Of a stretch of DNA of 64,000 bases, positions 52,132 to 60,023 are shown piece after piece. Source of the stretch: Methanospirillum hungatei (GTDB taxonomy: Archaea; Halobacteriota; Methanomicrobia; Methanomicrobiales; Methanospirillaceae); assembly GCF_019263745.1 (NCBI RefSeq), contig NZ_CP077107.1, forward strand, positions 1,798,001-1,862,000, written 5' to 3'. The notes beneath the pieces were generated by a model, which saw nothing but the letters and a program-made list of their open reading frames with translations, was not told the origin of the DNA and searched no databases. The position numbers were made by a program, and so were the translations under genes. Each line of letters opens with the position of its first letter. The stretch's first letter is position 1.

Positions 52132-52629
52132 TCAGAACTCAAGATTCCAGATATCATCACCGACGTAATGCCATGTTCTGGATATCTTTCCTTTCTCCTG
52201 CGCGAGGAGATCCGCCGCATCAAATAATGCAATACCAAGTGCCAGTGGTTTTCCATGACGCTCATCAACAATCTGAACCGGTTTTCCTGCAGTAACATCC
52301 GGAGATACGTCAACAACGCCCGGCCGCATGATATCAGCCCCGTTGACCACGAATGATACTGCACCCATATCCACCACAATCCGTTTTTGTGGAAACGGAC
52401 GTGATAATGCACCACGCAGGCTGGGAAACAGTATCCCATCCTTTTCAAGGATCAACGGCTCTTTGTCAACCAGATAGAGGTGAACATCCTGGTTTGTCTC
52501 GATTATTTCAATCATCTTTCCGGAAAACTGCTCTGCTCCGTCCCCTATCTCCTCTCGAAGCCGTTCCAGTATTCCGCTAACCTGGGACTTTCGTATTGAA
52601 TGTCTTCTTTTTGAAGTCAGCTTACCCAT
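52132..52629 (-). CDS. PUA-domain RNA-binding protein
   Basis: This 165-residue protein belongs to the archaeal MCT-1/PUA family. A basic N-terminal domain (MGKLTSKRRHSIRKSQVSGI, ...VDKEPLILEKDGILFPSL) precedes a C-terminal PUA domain (IVVDMGAVSFVVNGADIMRPGVVDV, GKPLALGIALF). Eukaryotic MCT-1 works with DENR in ribosome recycling and reinitiation. The ATG at 52629 is chosen; the frame upstream to 52695 has no matching family sequence. It is divergent from the LSm gene, with 132 bases between. Confidence 0.9.
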   Translation of the reverse strand: MGKLTSKRRHSIRKSQVSGILERLREEIGDGAEQFSGKMIEIIETNQDVHLYLVDKEPLILEKDGILFPSLRGALSRPFPQKRIVVDMGAVSFVVNGADIMRPGVVDVSPDVTAGKPVQIVDERHGKPLALGIALFDAADLLAQEKGKISRTWHYVGDDIWNLEF

Positions 52630-52761
52630 ATGTTGTATAGTACGGGAACCTGAATTCCCATAAACAAAACGGAGCAGTACATATGCATGACACAACAGGT
52701 ATGTTTATGAGTCATCCCGGCGCAAATTATTCACTCATTTCGAGTAGTGCAGGGTATTGAT

Positions 52762-52989
52762 ATGACTAAAAGACCTATGGATATTTTAGATCAGGTCCTG
52801 AATCGCCAACCAGTCCTGATATCCCTTAAAGGGGGCAGGGAAATCAAGGGAGTTCTCCAGGGATATGATGTCCACATGAACCTTGTTCTTGACAAAGCCG
52901 AGGAAATTGTGGAGGGGCAGGCTCACAGTATTGGTACCCTGATTATTCGCGGCGATAATGTAATCTACATCTCCCCGAATCCCCAATAA
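52762..52989 (+). CDS. Sm-like archaeal protein (LSm)
   Basis: This is a 75-residue Sm fold protein. It has Sm1 ([32 protein letters not shown], in part) and Sm2 ([14 protein letters not shown]) motifs. It forms heptameric rings that bind U-rich RNA, including RNase P RNA and tRNA-related RNAs. The start is the ATG at 52762 ([14 protein letters not shown]). A TATA-like TATGTTTATG lies around 52702-52711. L37e follows 12 bases later, a conserved archaeal pair. Confidence 0.95.
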   Translation: MTKRPMDILDQVLNRQPVLISLKGGREIKGVLQGYDVHMNLVLDKAEEIVEGQAHSIGTLIIRGDNVIYISPNPQ

Positions 52990-53001
52990 AGAGGTAACAT
53001 A

Positions 53002-53184
53002 ATGTCAAAAGGAACACCATCACGAGGAAAGAGACAGACACAGACTCATCTGACCTGCAGACGATGCGGCCGGATGTCCTACCACAAGCGACATAAAATC
53101 TGTTCATCATGTGGATTTGGTCGCTCTACCCGCATGCGCTCTTACGGCTGGATAACCAAGCGGCCAAAAGTTGCAACTCATTAA
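53002..53184 (+). CDS. rpl37e: 50S ribosomal protein L37e
   Basis: This is a 60-residue zinc-ribbon ribosomal protein. It starts [16 protein letters not shown], has C-x2-C and C-x2-C pairs (CRRC, CSSC), and a basic end ([15 protein letters not shown]). It lies between LSm and purF; the purF ATG is two bases after its stop codon, so purine synthesis is tied to the ribosomal message. Confidence 0.96.
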   Translation: MSKGTPSRGKRQTQTHLTCRRCGRMSYHKRHKICSSCGFGRSTRMRSYGWITKRPKVATH

Positions 53185-53186
53185 TC

Positions 53187-54602
53187 ATGTGCGGGATCGT
53201 TGGCATCAGGAATTCTGCCGACGTCTCTTTTTCTCTTTATTATGCGTTATATGCTCTCCAGCATCGCGGCCAGGAGAGTGCCGGTATAGCTACATTTAAC
53301 GGTTCAGGTCTGTGCAAACACAAGGGCAACGGACTTGTCTCCGAAGTCTTCAGTGAACAGATCCTACAATCTCTTGTAGGGTCAGCAGGAATCGGGCATG
53401 TCAGGTATCCGACCACCGGAGAAAACAGGCCTGAAAACATACAACCGTTTTTATTCACCTTTCGCGGGCATGTTATTGCTATTGCGCATAATGGAAACCT
53501 GGTGAATTATCGGGAACTTCGGACACAGTTTGAGGACCGGGGACAGATATTCTGGTCTACTTCTGATACTGAGATCATTTCCAAGATAATCACCGAGTCC
53601 ATAAGAAAAGGAGGGACGATTGAAGACGCGGTGAAAAAATGCATGGCCTGTCTGAAGGGTTCATACTCGGTTGTGATGCTCTTTGACGGGGATCTCTATG
53701 CATTTCGTGATCCTCATGGGATTCGCCCGCTCTGTTTTGGCAGAACAGAATCCGGATATATAGTAGCATCAGAGAGCGTTGCTATTGATGCACTGAACGG
53801 GAAGTATGAACGGGATGTCCATCCAGGTGAGATGCTCCATATTTCTGAAGATGGCATCAAATTTAAGCAGATTGCGGTAGCCTCCCGGAAAGGCCATTGT
53901 GTGTTTGAGTACATCTATTTTGCAAGAGCTGATTCATTCATTGATGGTTCATTAGTTTATGATGTCAGACGAAAAATCGGAGCTCAAATCTACGAAGAAA
54001 ATCCATTAAAGGCAGATGCAGTATGTACCGTTCCTGATTCGGGAACTGCTTATGCTGTTGGCTTTTCAGAACGATCATCTATTCCGTTCATGGAGTGCCT
54101 GATTAAAAACAGGTACATGGGTCGCACGTTTATCATGCCGACACAGGAAAAGCGTGAACGGGCAGTCAGGATAAAGTTAAATCCAATTCCGGATCATCTT
54201 CGTGATCGATCAATCATTCTCGTTGATGATTCCATCGTCAGAGGAACTACATCACGGCGGATAATTGAAACTATGCGGGAAGCGGGTGCTAGAGAGATAC
54301 ATATGAGAATTGGATCTCCGATCATCAAAGCACCCTGTTACCTTGGTGTTGACATGCCTACCAGAGCTGAATTAATTGGAAGTGATAAAGATGTTGAAGA
54401 GGTCAGGAAAAGTATTACCGCGACAAGTCTTCATTATCTCTCAATTGATTCGCTGGTGGACAGTATCGGACTTCCCCGTCATGACCTGTGTCTTGGGTGC
54501 CTGACCGGGTGTTATCCGGTTGAGATCAGGGATGAGTTATCTGATGACCGGTGTGTGACCATGGTTGACCGGGATGTACAAACATCCTTGTTTGATAGAT
54601 AA
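53187..54602 (+). CDS. purF: Amidophosphoribosyltransferase
   Basis: PurF converts PRPP and glutamine to phosphoribosylamine, the first committed step of purine synthesis. The start is fixed by the MCGIVGI sequence: after removal of Met, Cys2 is the Ntn glutaminase nucleophile. The protein has 471 residues with LQHRGQESAGIA, the GNLVNY loop, CVFEYIYFARADS, and the PRPP motif SIILVDDSIVRGTTSR. The C-terminal Cys residues (DLCLGCLTGCYP) could bind an Fe-S cluster, as in the Bacillus-type enzyme. A T7 run follows the stop codon. Confidence 0.96.
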   Translation: MCGIVGIRNSADVSFSLYYALYALQHRGQESAGIATFNGSGLCKHKGNGLVSEVFSEQILQSLVGSAGIGHVRYPTTGENRPENIQPFLFTFRGHVIAIAHNGNLVNYRELRTQFEDRGQIFWSTSDTEIISKIITESIRKGGTIEDAVKKCMACLKGSYSVVMLFDGDLYAFRDPHGIRPLCFGRTESGYIVASESVAIDALNGKYERDVHPGEMLHISEDGIKFKQIAVASRKGHCVFEYIYFARADSFIDGSLVYDVRRKIGAQIYEENPLKADAVCTVPDSGTAYAVGFSERSSIPFMECLIKNRYMGRTFIMPTQEKRERAVRIKLNPIPDHLRDRSIILVDDSIVRGTTSRRIIETMREAGAREIHMRIGSPIIKAPCYLGVDMPTRAELIGSDKDVEEVRKSITATSLHYLSIDSLVDSIGLPRHDLCLGCLTGCYPVEIRDELSDDRCVTMVDRDVQTSLFDR

Positions 54603-54615
54603 ATTTAATTTTTTT

Positions 54616-55005
54616 ATGCCCGAACGAAGCCATGATTGGATAGTGCAGGCAAAATATGATCTAAAAGCCGCAGTTGATAATTGCATGGCAGGAAATTATG
54701 AGTGGGCTTGTTTTATCTCACAACAAGCTGCAGAAAAGTCTATAAAATCTCTGTATCAGTATTTCGGAGGAGATGCCTGGGGTCATTCTGCAGAGAAATT
54801 ATTAATTGGATTAATTGATTCAATTGATATCGATGGCGGCCTGCTTTCTCATGCAAAACGACTTGACCGACTTTACATAATAAGCCGATATCCGGACGGA
54901 TTGACATATGGCACACCCCATGAACACTTTACCAGAGAGGATGCACATGCAGCAATCAGTAGTGCAGGAAATATCATTAGATTCTGTCAGGATATTCTGG
55001 CTTAA
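54616..55005 (+). CDS. HEPN domain protein of a HEPN-MNT pair
   Basis: This is a 129-residue helical protein of the HEPN family (SHDWIVQAKYDLKAAVDNC, WACFISQQAAEKSIKSLYQ, LYIISRYPDGLTYG). In HEPN-MNT toxin-antitoxin pairs the HEPN protein can be an RNase toxin. The Rx4-6H active-site motif is not obvious here, so activity is uncertain. Its last 59 bases overlap the nucleotidyltransferase gene. The start at 54616 gives the usual N-terminus; no ribosome binding site is seen. The pair lies between purF and serA, where it looks inserted. Confidence 0.88.
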   Translation: MPERSHDWIVQAKYDLKAAVDNCMAGNYEWACFISQQAAEKSIKSLYQYFGGDAWGHSAEKLLIGLIDSIDIDGGLLSHAKRLDRLYIISRYPDGLTYGTPHEHFTREDAHAAISSAGNIIRFCQDILA

Positions 55006-55384
55006 TTATCCTCTTATTATTGAGAGATTAATTAGAGTATCAGAAAGGTTTCAGAATTATCCTAATATCCTTGAAGTATGGCTTTTTGGTTCTTTTGCAC
55101 ATTTTAAAGCAGTTCCAGGAAGTGATATTGATCTGCTTTTAGTGATTCGGGAAAGTGAAAAACGGCTGATGGATAGGATCGAAGAATTCCAGGATTTATT
55201 CTCGGACATTGGAATCAGTGTAGATATTTTCCCGTATACAATTAATGAGTCAGATACAAATTTTGTTCAAAATGCAAAGAAAACAGGAGTATGTATCTAC
55301 AATATTGCAGACACAAAGACCAGTGATGCAGCACTTTTTAGCCTTCATCAATCTGCAAAAAATAAAAGAAAACGAATTGTATGA
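54947..55384 (+). CDS. MNT-type minimal nucleotidyltransferase of a HEPN-MNT pair
   Basis: This is a 145-residue nucleotidyltransferase with the hallmark LFGSFAHFKAVPGSDIDLLL, that is GS-x10-DxD. In type VII (HepT-MntA) systems this antitoxin AMPylates the HEPN toxin. The ATG at 54947 is preferred because GAGAGG lies six bases before it; it overlaps the HEPN gene by 59 bases. The C-terminal tail is basic (SAKNKRKRIV). No phage or mobile sequence is visible on either side. Confidence 0.88.
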   Translation: MQQSVVQEISLDSVRIFWLNYPLIIERLIRVSERFQNYPNILEVWLFGSFAHFKAVPGSDIDLLLVIRESEKRLMDRIEEFQDLFSDIGISVDIFPYTINESDTNFVQNAKKTGVCIYNIADTKTSDAALFSLHQSAKNKRKRIV

Positions 55385-55492
55385 TTTTTGTTTGAACTGA
55401 TCTGATAGTAACAATCAGACCTTCACATAAAAAAAGATCAGTCATTTCTGCGAACTATCAAGTAATCTCACTCTAATTTCTAAGAGAGTACT

Positions 55493-57079
55493 GTGACATA
55501 TACCATCCTTGTAAGTGACGAACTCGCGGAAGAAGGAATAGAAATTCTCCGCGAACATGCCATGGTGGACGTGAACACCGGGCTTTCTGAAGATGAACTG
55601 GTTGCAACAATTGAGAATTATGATGCGCTGCTTGTCCGATCTGGTACCCAGGTAACCGAGCGGGTGATTGAAGCAGGCAAAAAACTTCGGTTTATTGGTC
55701 GAGCGGGTGCCGGAGTTGACAATATCGATATGAATGCTGCTACCCGTCATGGGGTAATTGTGGCGAATGCTCCAGAGGGAAATACCCTTGCAGCAACTGA
55801 ACATACCATGGCCATGATGCAGTCTCTTTGCCGGAATATTCCCCAGGCAAATGCATCCATGCAGGCAGGAGAGTGGAAACGATCCAAGTTCATGGGAGTG
55901 GAACTCAATGAGAAGACTCTAGGAATTGTCGGACTTGGGCGTATTGGTCGTGAAGTCGCTAAACGCGCATCATCGTTTAACATGCATATCATCGGGTATG
56001 ATCCGTTCATCTCTCCAGATAAAGCAGCGGAGATGGGCATTGATTCCATGAGCCTTGATACCCTTTTCACAAAAGCAGATATCATCACCGTCCATACACC
56101 TCTTATCAAAGAAACCAGGCATATCATCAATGAAAAAACAATAGCCACCATGAAAGATGGTGTCCGGATCATCAATTGTGCCCGTGGAGGGATCATCGAT
56201 GAGGCAGCACTTGCTGTCGCGGTGAAATCAGGAAAGGTTGCGGGTGCCGCTATAGATGTGTTTGAAGAGGAGCCACCAAAAGACTCTCCACTCATCGGGA
56301 TTCCAAACATCATTGTAACACCACATCTGGGAGCAAGCACCGTTGAAGCACAGAAGAATGTGGCCATCTCAATTGCGAGGCAGTGTCTTGAGGTGCTCGG
56401 AGGCGGGGATGCAAAATATGTTGTAAATGCACCAATTATCCCATCCGAGCAGCATGAAATGATTGAGCCTTTTGCAACCCTTGGTGAGCGCATTGGAAGA
56501 CTAATGATCCAGATCGTTGATGGCCGTGTTCAGAAACTGGAGATGGTGTATGGGGGAGACCTCGCAACACTAGGGCAGTCAACAAAACTCATCACCCATA
56601 TGGCTATTAAGGGGCTTTTGGATCCCATCCTCAGATTTCCAGTAAACATGGTGAATGCTGCCTACATTGCCAAGGATCGGGGCATTGCAGTATCTGAGAC
56701 AACCACCGAAGAATCCGCCGGGTACAAAAATCTTCTCACGATGAAGGTGACAACAGATAGCACAGAACTGGTAATCTCCGGATCAGTGTTCTATAAAGGT
56801 GGGGCACGAATTGTTTCTATCGCCGGATATACCATGGACATGGTGCCAGAAGGAGCAGTAATCATTTCACGGCACCTTGACCGTCCGGGAGTTATTGGTC
56901 GCGCCTCTACTATTCTTGGAGAGCATCAGATCAATATTGCCGGTATGCAGGTTGGACGGTTCCAACCCGGAGAAGAGGCAATCATGGTCCTCAATGTGGA
57001 TGGAGATGTCCCGGAAGGTGTGATGGAAGCGATCCGTGGTATGCCAGGTATCTACTCGGCAAAATTTGCCAGGATCTAA
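55493..57079 (+). CDS. serA: D-3-phosphoglycerate dehydrogenase
   Basis: SerA oxidises 3-phosphoglycerate to 3-phosphohydroxypyruvate, starting serine synthesis. This is the long type with 528 residues: substrate and NAD domains (GRAGAGVDNIDMNAAT, GIVGLGRIGREVAKRA, NCARGGIIDEAAL with catalytic Arg, DVFEEEPP with Glu, TPHLGAST with His), an allosteric substrate-binding (ASB) domain (about 315-450), and a C-terminal ACT domain (DRPGVIGRASTILGEHQINI). The start is GTG at 55493. A T6 run (57083-57088) follows the stop codon. Confidence 0.96.
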   Translation: MTYTILVSDELAEEGIEILREHAMVDVNTGLSEDELVATIENYDALLVRSGTQVTERVIEAGKKLRFIGRAGAGVDNIDMNAATRHGVIVANAPEGNTLAATEHTMAMMQSLCRNIPQANASMQAGEWKRSKFMGVELNEKTLGIVGLGRIGREVAKRASSFNMHIIGYDPFISPDKAAEMGIDSMSLDTLFTKADIITVHTPLIKETRHIINEKTIATMKDGVRIINCARGGIIDEAALAVAVKSGKVAGAAIDVFEEEPPKDSPLIGIPNIIVTPHLGASTVEAQKNVAISIARQCLEVLGGGDAKYVVNAPIIPSEQHEMIEPFATLGERIGRLMIQIVDGRVQKLEMVYGGDLATLGQSTKLITHMAIKGLLDPILRFPVNMVNAAYIAKDRGIAVSETTTEESAGYKNLLTMKVTTDSTELVISGSVFYKGGARIVSIAGYTMDMVPEGAVIISRHLDRPGVIGRASTILGEHQINIAGMQVGRFQPGEEAIMVLNVDGDVPEGVMEAIRGMPGIYSAKFARI

Positions 57080-57082
57080 TCA

Positions 57083-57088
57083 TTTTTT
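57083..57088 (+). terminator. Oligo-T terminator after serA
   Basis: Six T residues begin four bases after the stop codon, and they also separate serA from the tRNA promoter. Confidence 0.4.
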
Positions 57089-57105
57089 CAAGATCAGATC
57101 AAAAC

Positions 57106-57114
57106 ACATATATG
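57106..57114 (+). promoter_or_regulatory. TATA box of the tRNA-Val gene
   Basis: ACATATATG lies 33-41 bases before the mature tRNA 5' end. Transcription would begin near 57135, leaving a leader of about 12 bases for RNase P to remove. Confidence 0.6.
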
Positions 57115-57146
57115 TACAGGAAGGCTACATTGTAAGGCACAATCGG

Positions 57147-57220
57147 GGGCTCGTGGTCTAGCTGGTTATGACGTCGCCTTGACATGGCGGAGATCCTGAG
57201 TTCGAATCTCAGCGAGCCCA
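57147..57220 (+). tRNA. tRNA-Val (anticodon GAC)
   Basis: The 74 bases fold into a full cloverleaf: acceptor stem GGGCTCG with CGAGCCC, a D arm closed by GTC/GAC, anticodon stem TCGCC/GGCGG around TTGACAT with anticodon GAC (57181-57183), a variable loop of five bases, and T arm CTGAG-TTCGAAT-CTCAG. The discriminator is A. CCA is not encoded. No intron is present. Confidence 0.96.
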
Positions 57221-57423
57221 TCTATTCTTTTCAGATACAATTCAAAAATTCATACCGTAAACAATTGTATGAAAATTATCTAACGTTACAAATCGAATCT
57301 CTTCTCTCCGGTACACTCCAGGTAACAAAACAGCCCCAGATTAAATGTTCACATAAATCCCGTGAGAACCTGGAAGGAGAATTTCAGAAAAGCGGAGAAA
57401 ATGACAATTCGCCACCACTCTGA

Positions 57424-58587
57424 TCACATAAAAACAGGGATTCTGCTGAAAGCAAGGTTACCAAACTCCTTATTTACTTCTTCAAAGATGGGTTCTCCAT
57501 ACAGATAGATGAAGATATAATCTGCCATTGTTTTTGGATCAACGTCCATGAATTTATTCGGATACAGGAATTTTCCAATACCATATGCATTCATGAGTAC
57601 GACTTCATGACTTTCTCCATACATGCGAGTTGGAAGTATACCATATACCTCACCGTTTTTTATTGCCCCAATCTTTGAAAAATCCTGATTTCGTTCTAAA
57701 TCATCCATGGCAGTCTCTTTCTTTTCGAGGGTTGAGAGATCAATGAATAGCGCATCAGGATTCATCTTGCGAATCTGTTCTGATGAAAACTGAATCACTT
57801 CATTATTCCCATTTATTGTCTGTTCTGCTGCATTTTCAACTTTAATAAGGTCAAATGGGTGGTAATGTGATGCGGTTGAATCTGCACCAGTACTAAACCC
57901 TGTCGAAAAACCAGCAATATATGCTACCTTATGTTGAAATTCAGGAATTGTCGAGACTCTGCTCTTCAGATTATCGATAATTTTATCAAAAAATCGAATC
58001 ACATCGGATGCACGTTCACCTTTTCCGGTAATAAGCCCAAGTACCCGGATCGAGTAATTCATATCTTCCCTTGCATTGATTAGATCACCTTCTTTTAGAA
58101 CCAGAATAGGGGTATTTGTCATCCTGGAGAGATCATCCGGACTATATGGTCCTGAACTATTCATGAGCACTATCAGGTCAGGCTTTGGTGACAGGGACTG
58201 GATCTGTGCCGGATATAGCGGAGCCTGGATGGAAGGGAGATCCCGGAGACCTGGATTAGCTACAAGGTACGGAAGCCATGCCAATCTGGTGACATATCGT
58301 TCTTCAGGATTGTTTGTAAGGGTTATTTCTGACGCCTGAAGATAAGCAAGATATCGTAAACACCCAGGGCCCGAACACAGAATATGGGTTATATTCTTAG
58401 GAATTTCAACCTCCCTCCCTGTTGCATCACTGACAGTAAAAACCGAACCAGAACTTGCAATATCTTCAATTTCTATAATAGAAGGCCCGGGAATTGATTC
58501 AGGCGGTGGAGCCTGCTCAGATATACATCCAGCCAGGAATGAGAAGATCAGAAGCATGAGTATAATCAGAAATTTATGAATGTGCAT
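57424..58587 (-). CDS. ABC-type iron/cobalamin substrate-binding lipoprotein, orphan
   Basis: This 387-residue protein has a lipoprotein signal peptide (LLIFSFLAGC, Cys21). A periplasmic-binding domain of the FepB/BtuF/TroA type follows: FTVSDATGREVEIPKNITHIL, LSPKPDLIVLMN and SSEQIRKMNPDALFIDL, with the long connecting helix between lobes. Ligands of this class are ferric siderophores, haem, cobalamin or molybdate; the sequence does not tell which. No permease or ATPase gene is next to it, so it must work with a transporter encoded elsewhere. It converges with nothing nearby except the tRNA region. Confidence 0.87.
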   Translation of the reverse strand: MHIHKFLIILMLLIFSFLAGCISEQAPPPESIPGPSIIEIEDIASSGSVFTVSDATGREVEIPKNITHILCSGPGCLRYLAYLQASEITLTNNPEERYVTRLAWLPYLVANPGLRDLPSIQAPLYPAQIQSLSPKPDLIVLMNSSGPYSPDDLSRMTNTPILVLKEGDLINAREDMNYSIRVLGLITGKGERASDVIRFFDKIIDNLKSRVSTIPEFQHKVAYIAGFSTGFSTGADSTASHYHPFDLIKVENAAEQTINGNNEVIQFSSEQIRKMNPDALFIDLSTLEKKETAMDDLERNQDFSKIGAIKNGEVYGILPTRMYGESHEVVLMNAYGIGKFLYPNKFMDVDPKTMADYIFIYLYGEPIFEEVNKEFGNLAFSRIPVFM

Positions 58588-58667
58588 ATTCGTTCATACT
58601 ATATGTTTTCGGGCATTCATCATTTTTGATACCAGGGTTCATTGTTCTTGAAGGTGATGTAATAGGG

Positions 58668-60020
58668 ATGAAGGGTGTTTATACAATTATTCTGGCTGGA
58701 GGAGTTGGAACCCGGCTCTGGCCACTTTCCAGGACATATTATCCAAAACAATTTCTTCAGGTAAATGGCCATTCACTCTTTCAAAAAACATATCTCCGTG
58801 CGCTTGAAAACAGCGAAGCCGGTTCCGTTTTTGTTGTAACAAATATGCTCCACCATTTCCTGGTGAAAAATCAGATTACTGAGTTAGGATATCAGATATC
58901 TGATGACCAGGTTTTACTTGAACCCTCGGGAAAAAACACACTTCCTGCAATAACATGGGGTGTTAAAAAAATCGCAGAAAAAGACAAGGACGCGTCAATC
59001 TTTGTTTTTCCCAGTGATCATCAGCTTGGTGCCTCAGCTGGGGAAGAATTGATAAAAGCGTTGCCTTTGGCTGATAATTATATCGTAACCTTCGGAATTG
59101 TTCCAGATAGTCCACATACAGGTTACGGATATATTGCTCCTGGAACTCAATTAGGGGGAGGATATCTCGTCAGGGAATTTAAAGAGAAACCTGATGTTAA
59201 AACAGCAGAACGGTATGTTCAGGATGGTTATTACTGGAATAGTGGGATGTTTCTCTTCTCTGCTCCGGTATTTTTGAGTGAACTTCGAACATATCAGCAG
59301 GAAATAGCAGATGCTTTTGAAAAAGAGTTAATCTGGGATGAGTTGCCTTCAATTTCAATCGATTATGGTATCCTTGAACATTCTGATAAGGTTGCGGTCG
59401 TGCCATTAACATCTAGCTGGTCTGATTTAGGGAATTTTAATGCATGGTATGAAATCTCCGGGAAAGATGCCTGTGAGAATACCGGAAATTGTGTTGCGAT
59501 TGAATCATGTGGGAATTTTGTTACCACAAAAGATAGATTAACGGCACTCATCGGTATCCAGGATACAGTAGTCGTTGATACACCAGATGCCCTTTTAATT
59601 TGTCGGCGGGATATGGCTGAGAAAGTCGGAGATATGGTAAAAGATCTCAAAAAACAAGGTAATCCAATAACAGAAATACACCGGTTGGTTTACCGGCCAT
59701 GGGGATCATATCTCGGCCTAGAAACCGGACCAGGCTTTCAGATAAAGCGACTCACGGTAAACCCAGGTAATCGATTATCTTTGCAACGACATCATCATCG
59801 AAGTGAACACTGGGTCGTTGTTCATGGAACTGCGGATGTTGAACTTGATGGTACTCATTCCTTTATCCGACCAGGTGAGAGCACCTTTGTTCCCGCAGGA
59901 GTAATGCACCGTCTTGGAAACTCAGGAAAAATTCCCCTTGAAGTAATAGAAGTTCAGATCGGAGAATACCTTGAAGAGGACGATATCGAACGATCTGAAG
60001 ATGATTTTAAAAGAGTATGA
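58668..60020 (+). CDS. Mannose-1-phosphate guanylyltransferase / mannose-6-phosphate isomerase
   Basis: This 450-residue bifunctional enzyme makes GDP-mannose for glycans. The N-terminal nucleotidyltransferase domain starts MKGVYTIILAGGVGTRLWPLSR and has FPSDHQ and FKEKPDVKTAERY. The C-terminal cupin (about 340-450) is the type II isomerase, with RPWGSYLGLETG, HHHRSEHWVVV and the ESTFVPAGVMHRLGN end. The ATG at 58668 is chosen because GGTGAT lies eight to nine bases upstream. It faces the STT3 gene tail to tail with four bases between. Confidence 0.93.
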   Translation: MKGVYTIILAGGVGTRLWPLSRTYYPKQFLQVNGHSLFQKTYLRALENSEAGSVFVVTNMLHHFLVKNQITELGYQISDDQVLLEPSGKNTLPAITWGVKKIAEKDKDASIFVFPSDHQLGASAGEELIKALPLADNYIVTFGIVPDSPHTGYGYIAPGTQLGGGYLVREFKEKPDVKTAERYVQDGYYWNSGMFLFSAPVFLSELRTYQQEIADAFEKELIWDELPSISIDYGILEHSDKVAVVPLTSSWSDLGNFNAWYEISGKDACENTGNCVAIESCGNFVTTKDRLTALIGIQDTVVVDTPDALLICRRDMAEKVGDMVKDLKKQGNPITEIHRLVYRPWGSYLGLETGPGFQIKRLTVNPGNRLSLQRHHHRSEHWVVVHGTADVELDGTHSFIRPGESTFVPAGVMHRLGNSGKIPLEVIEVQIGEYLEEDDIERSEDDFKRV

Positions 60021-60023
60021 GGA

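Noticed and set aside
55747-56493. 248-codon minus-strand frame antisense to serA
   Set aside because: SerA has all catalytic motifs; the opposite frame is a shadow.
57184-57423. 79-codon frame after the tRNA
   Set aside because: It begins inside the tRNA-Val anticodon arm and shows no family resemblance or promoter of its own.
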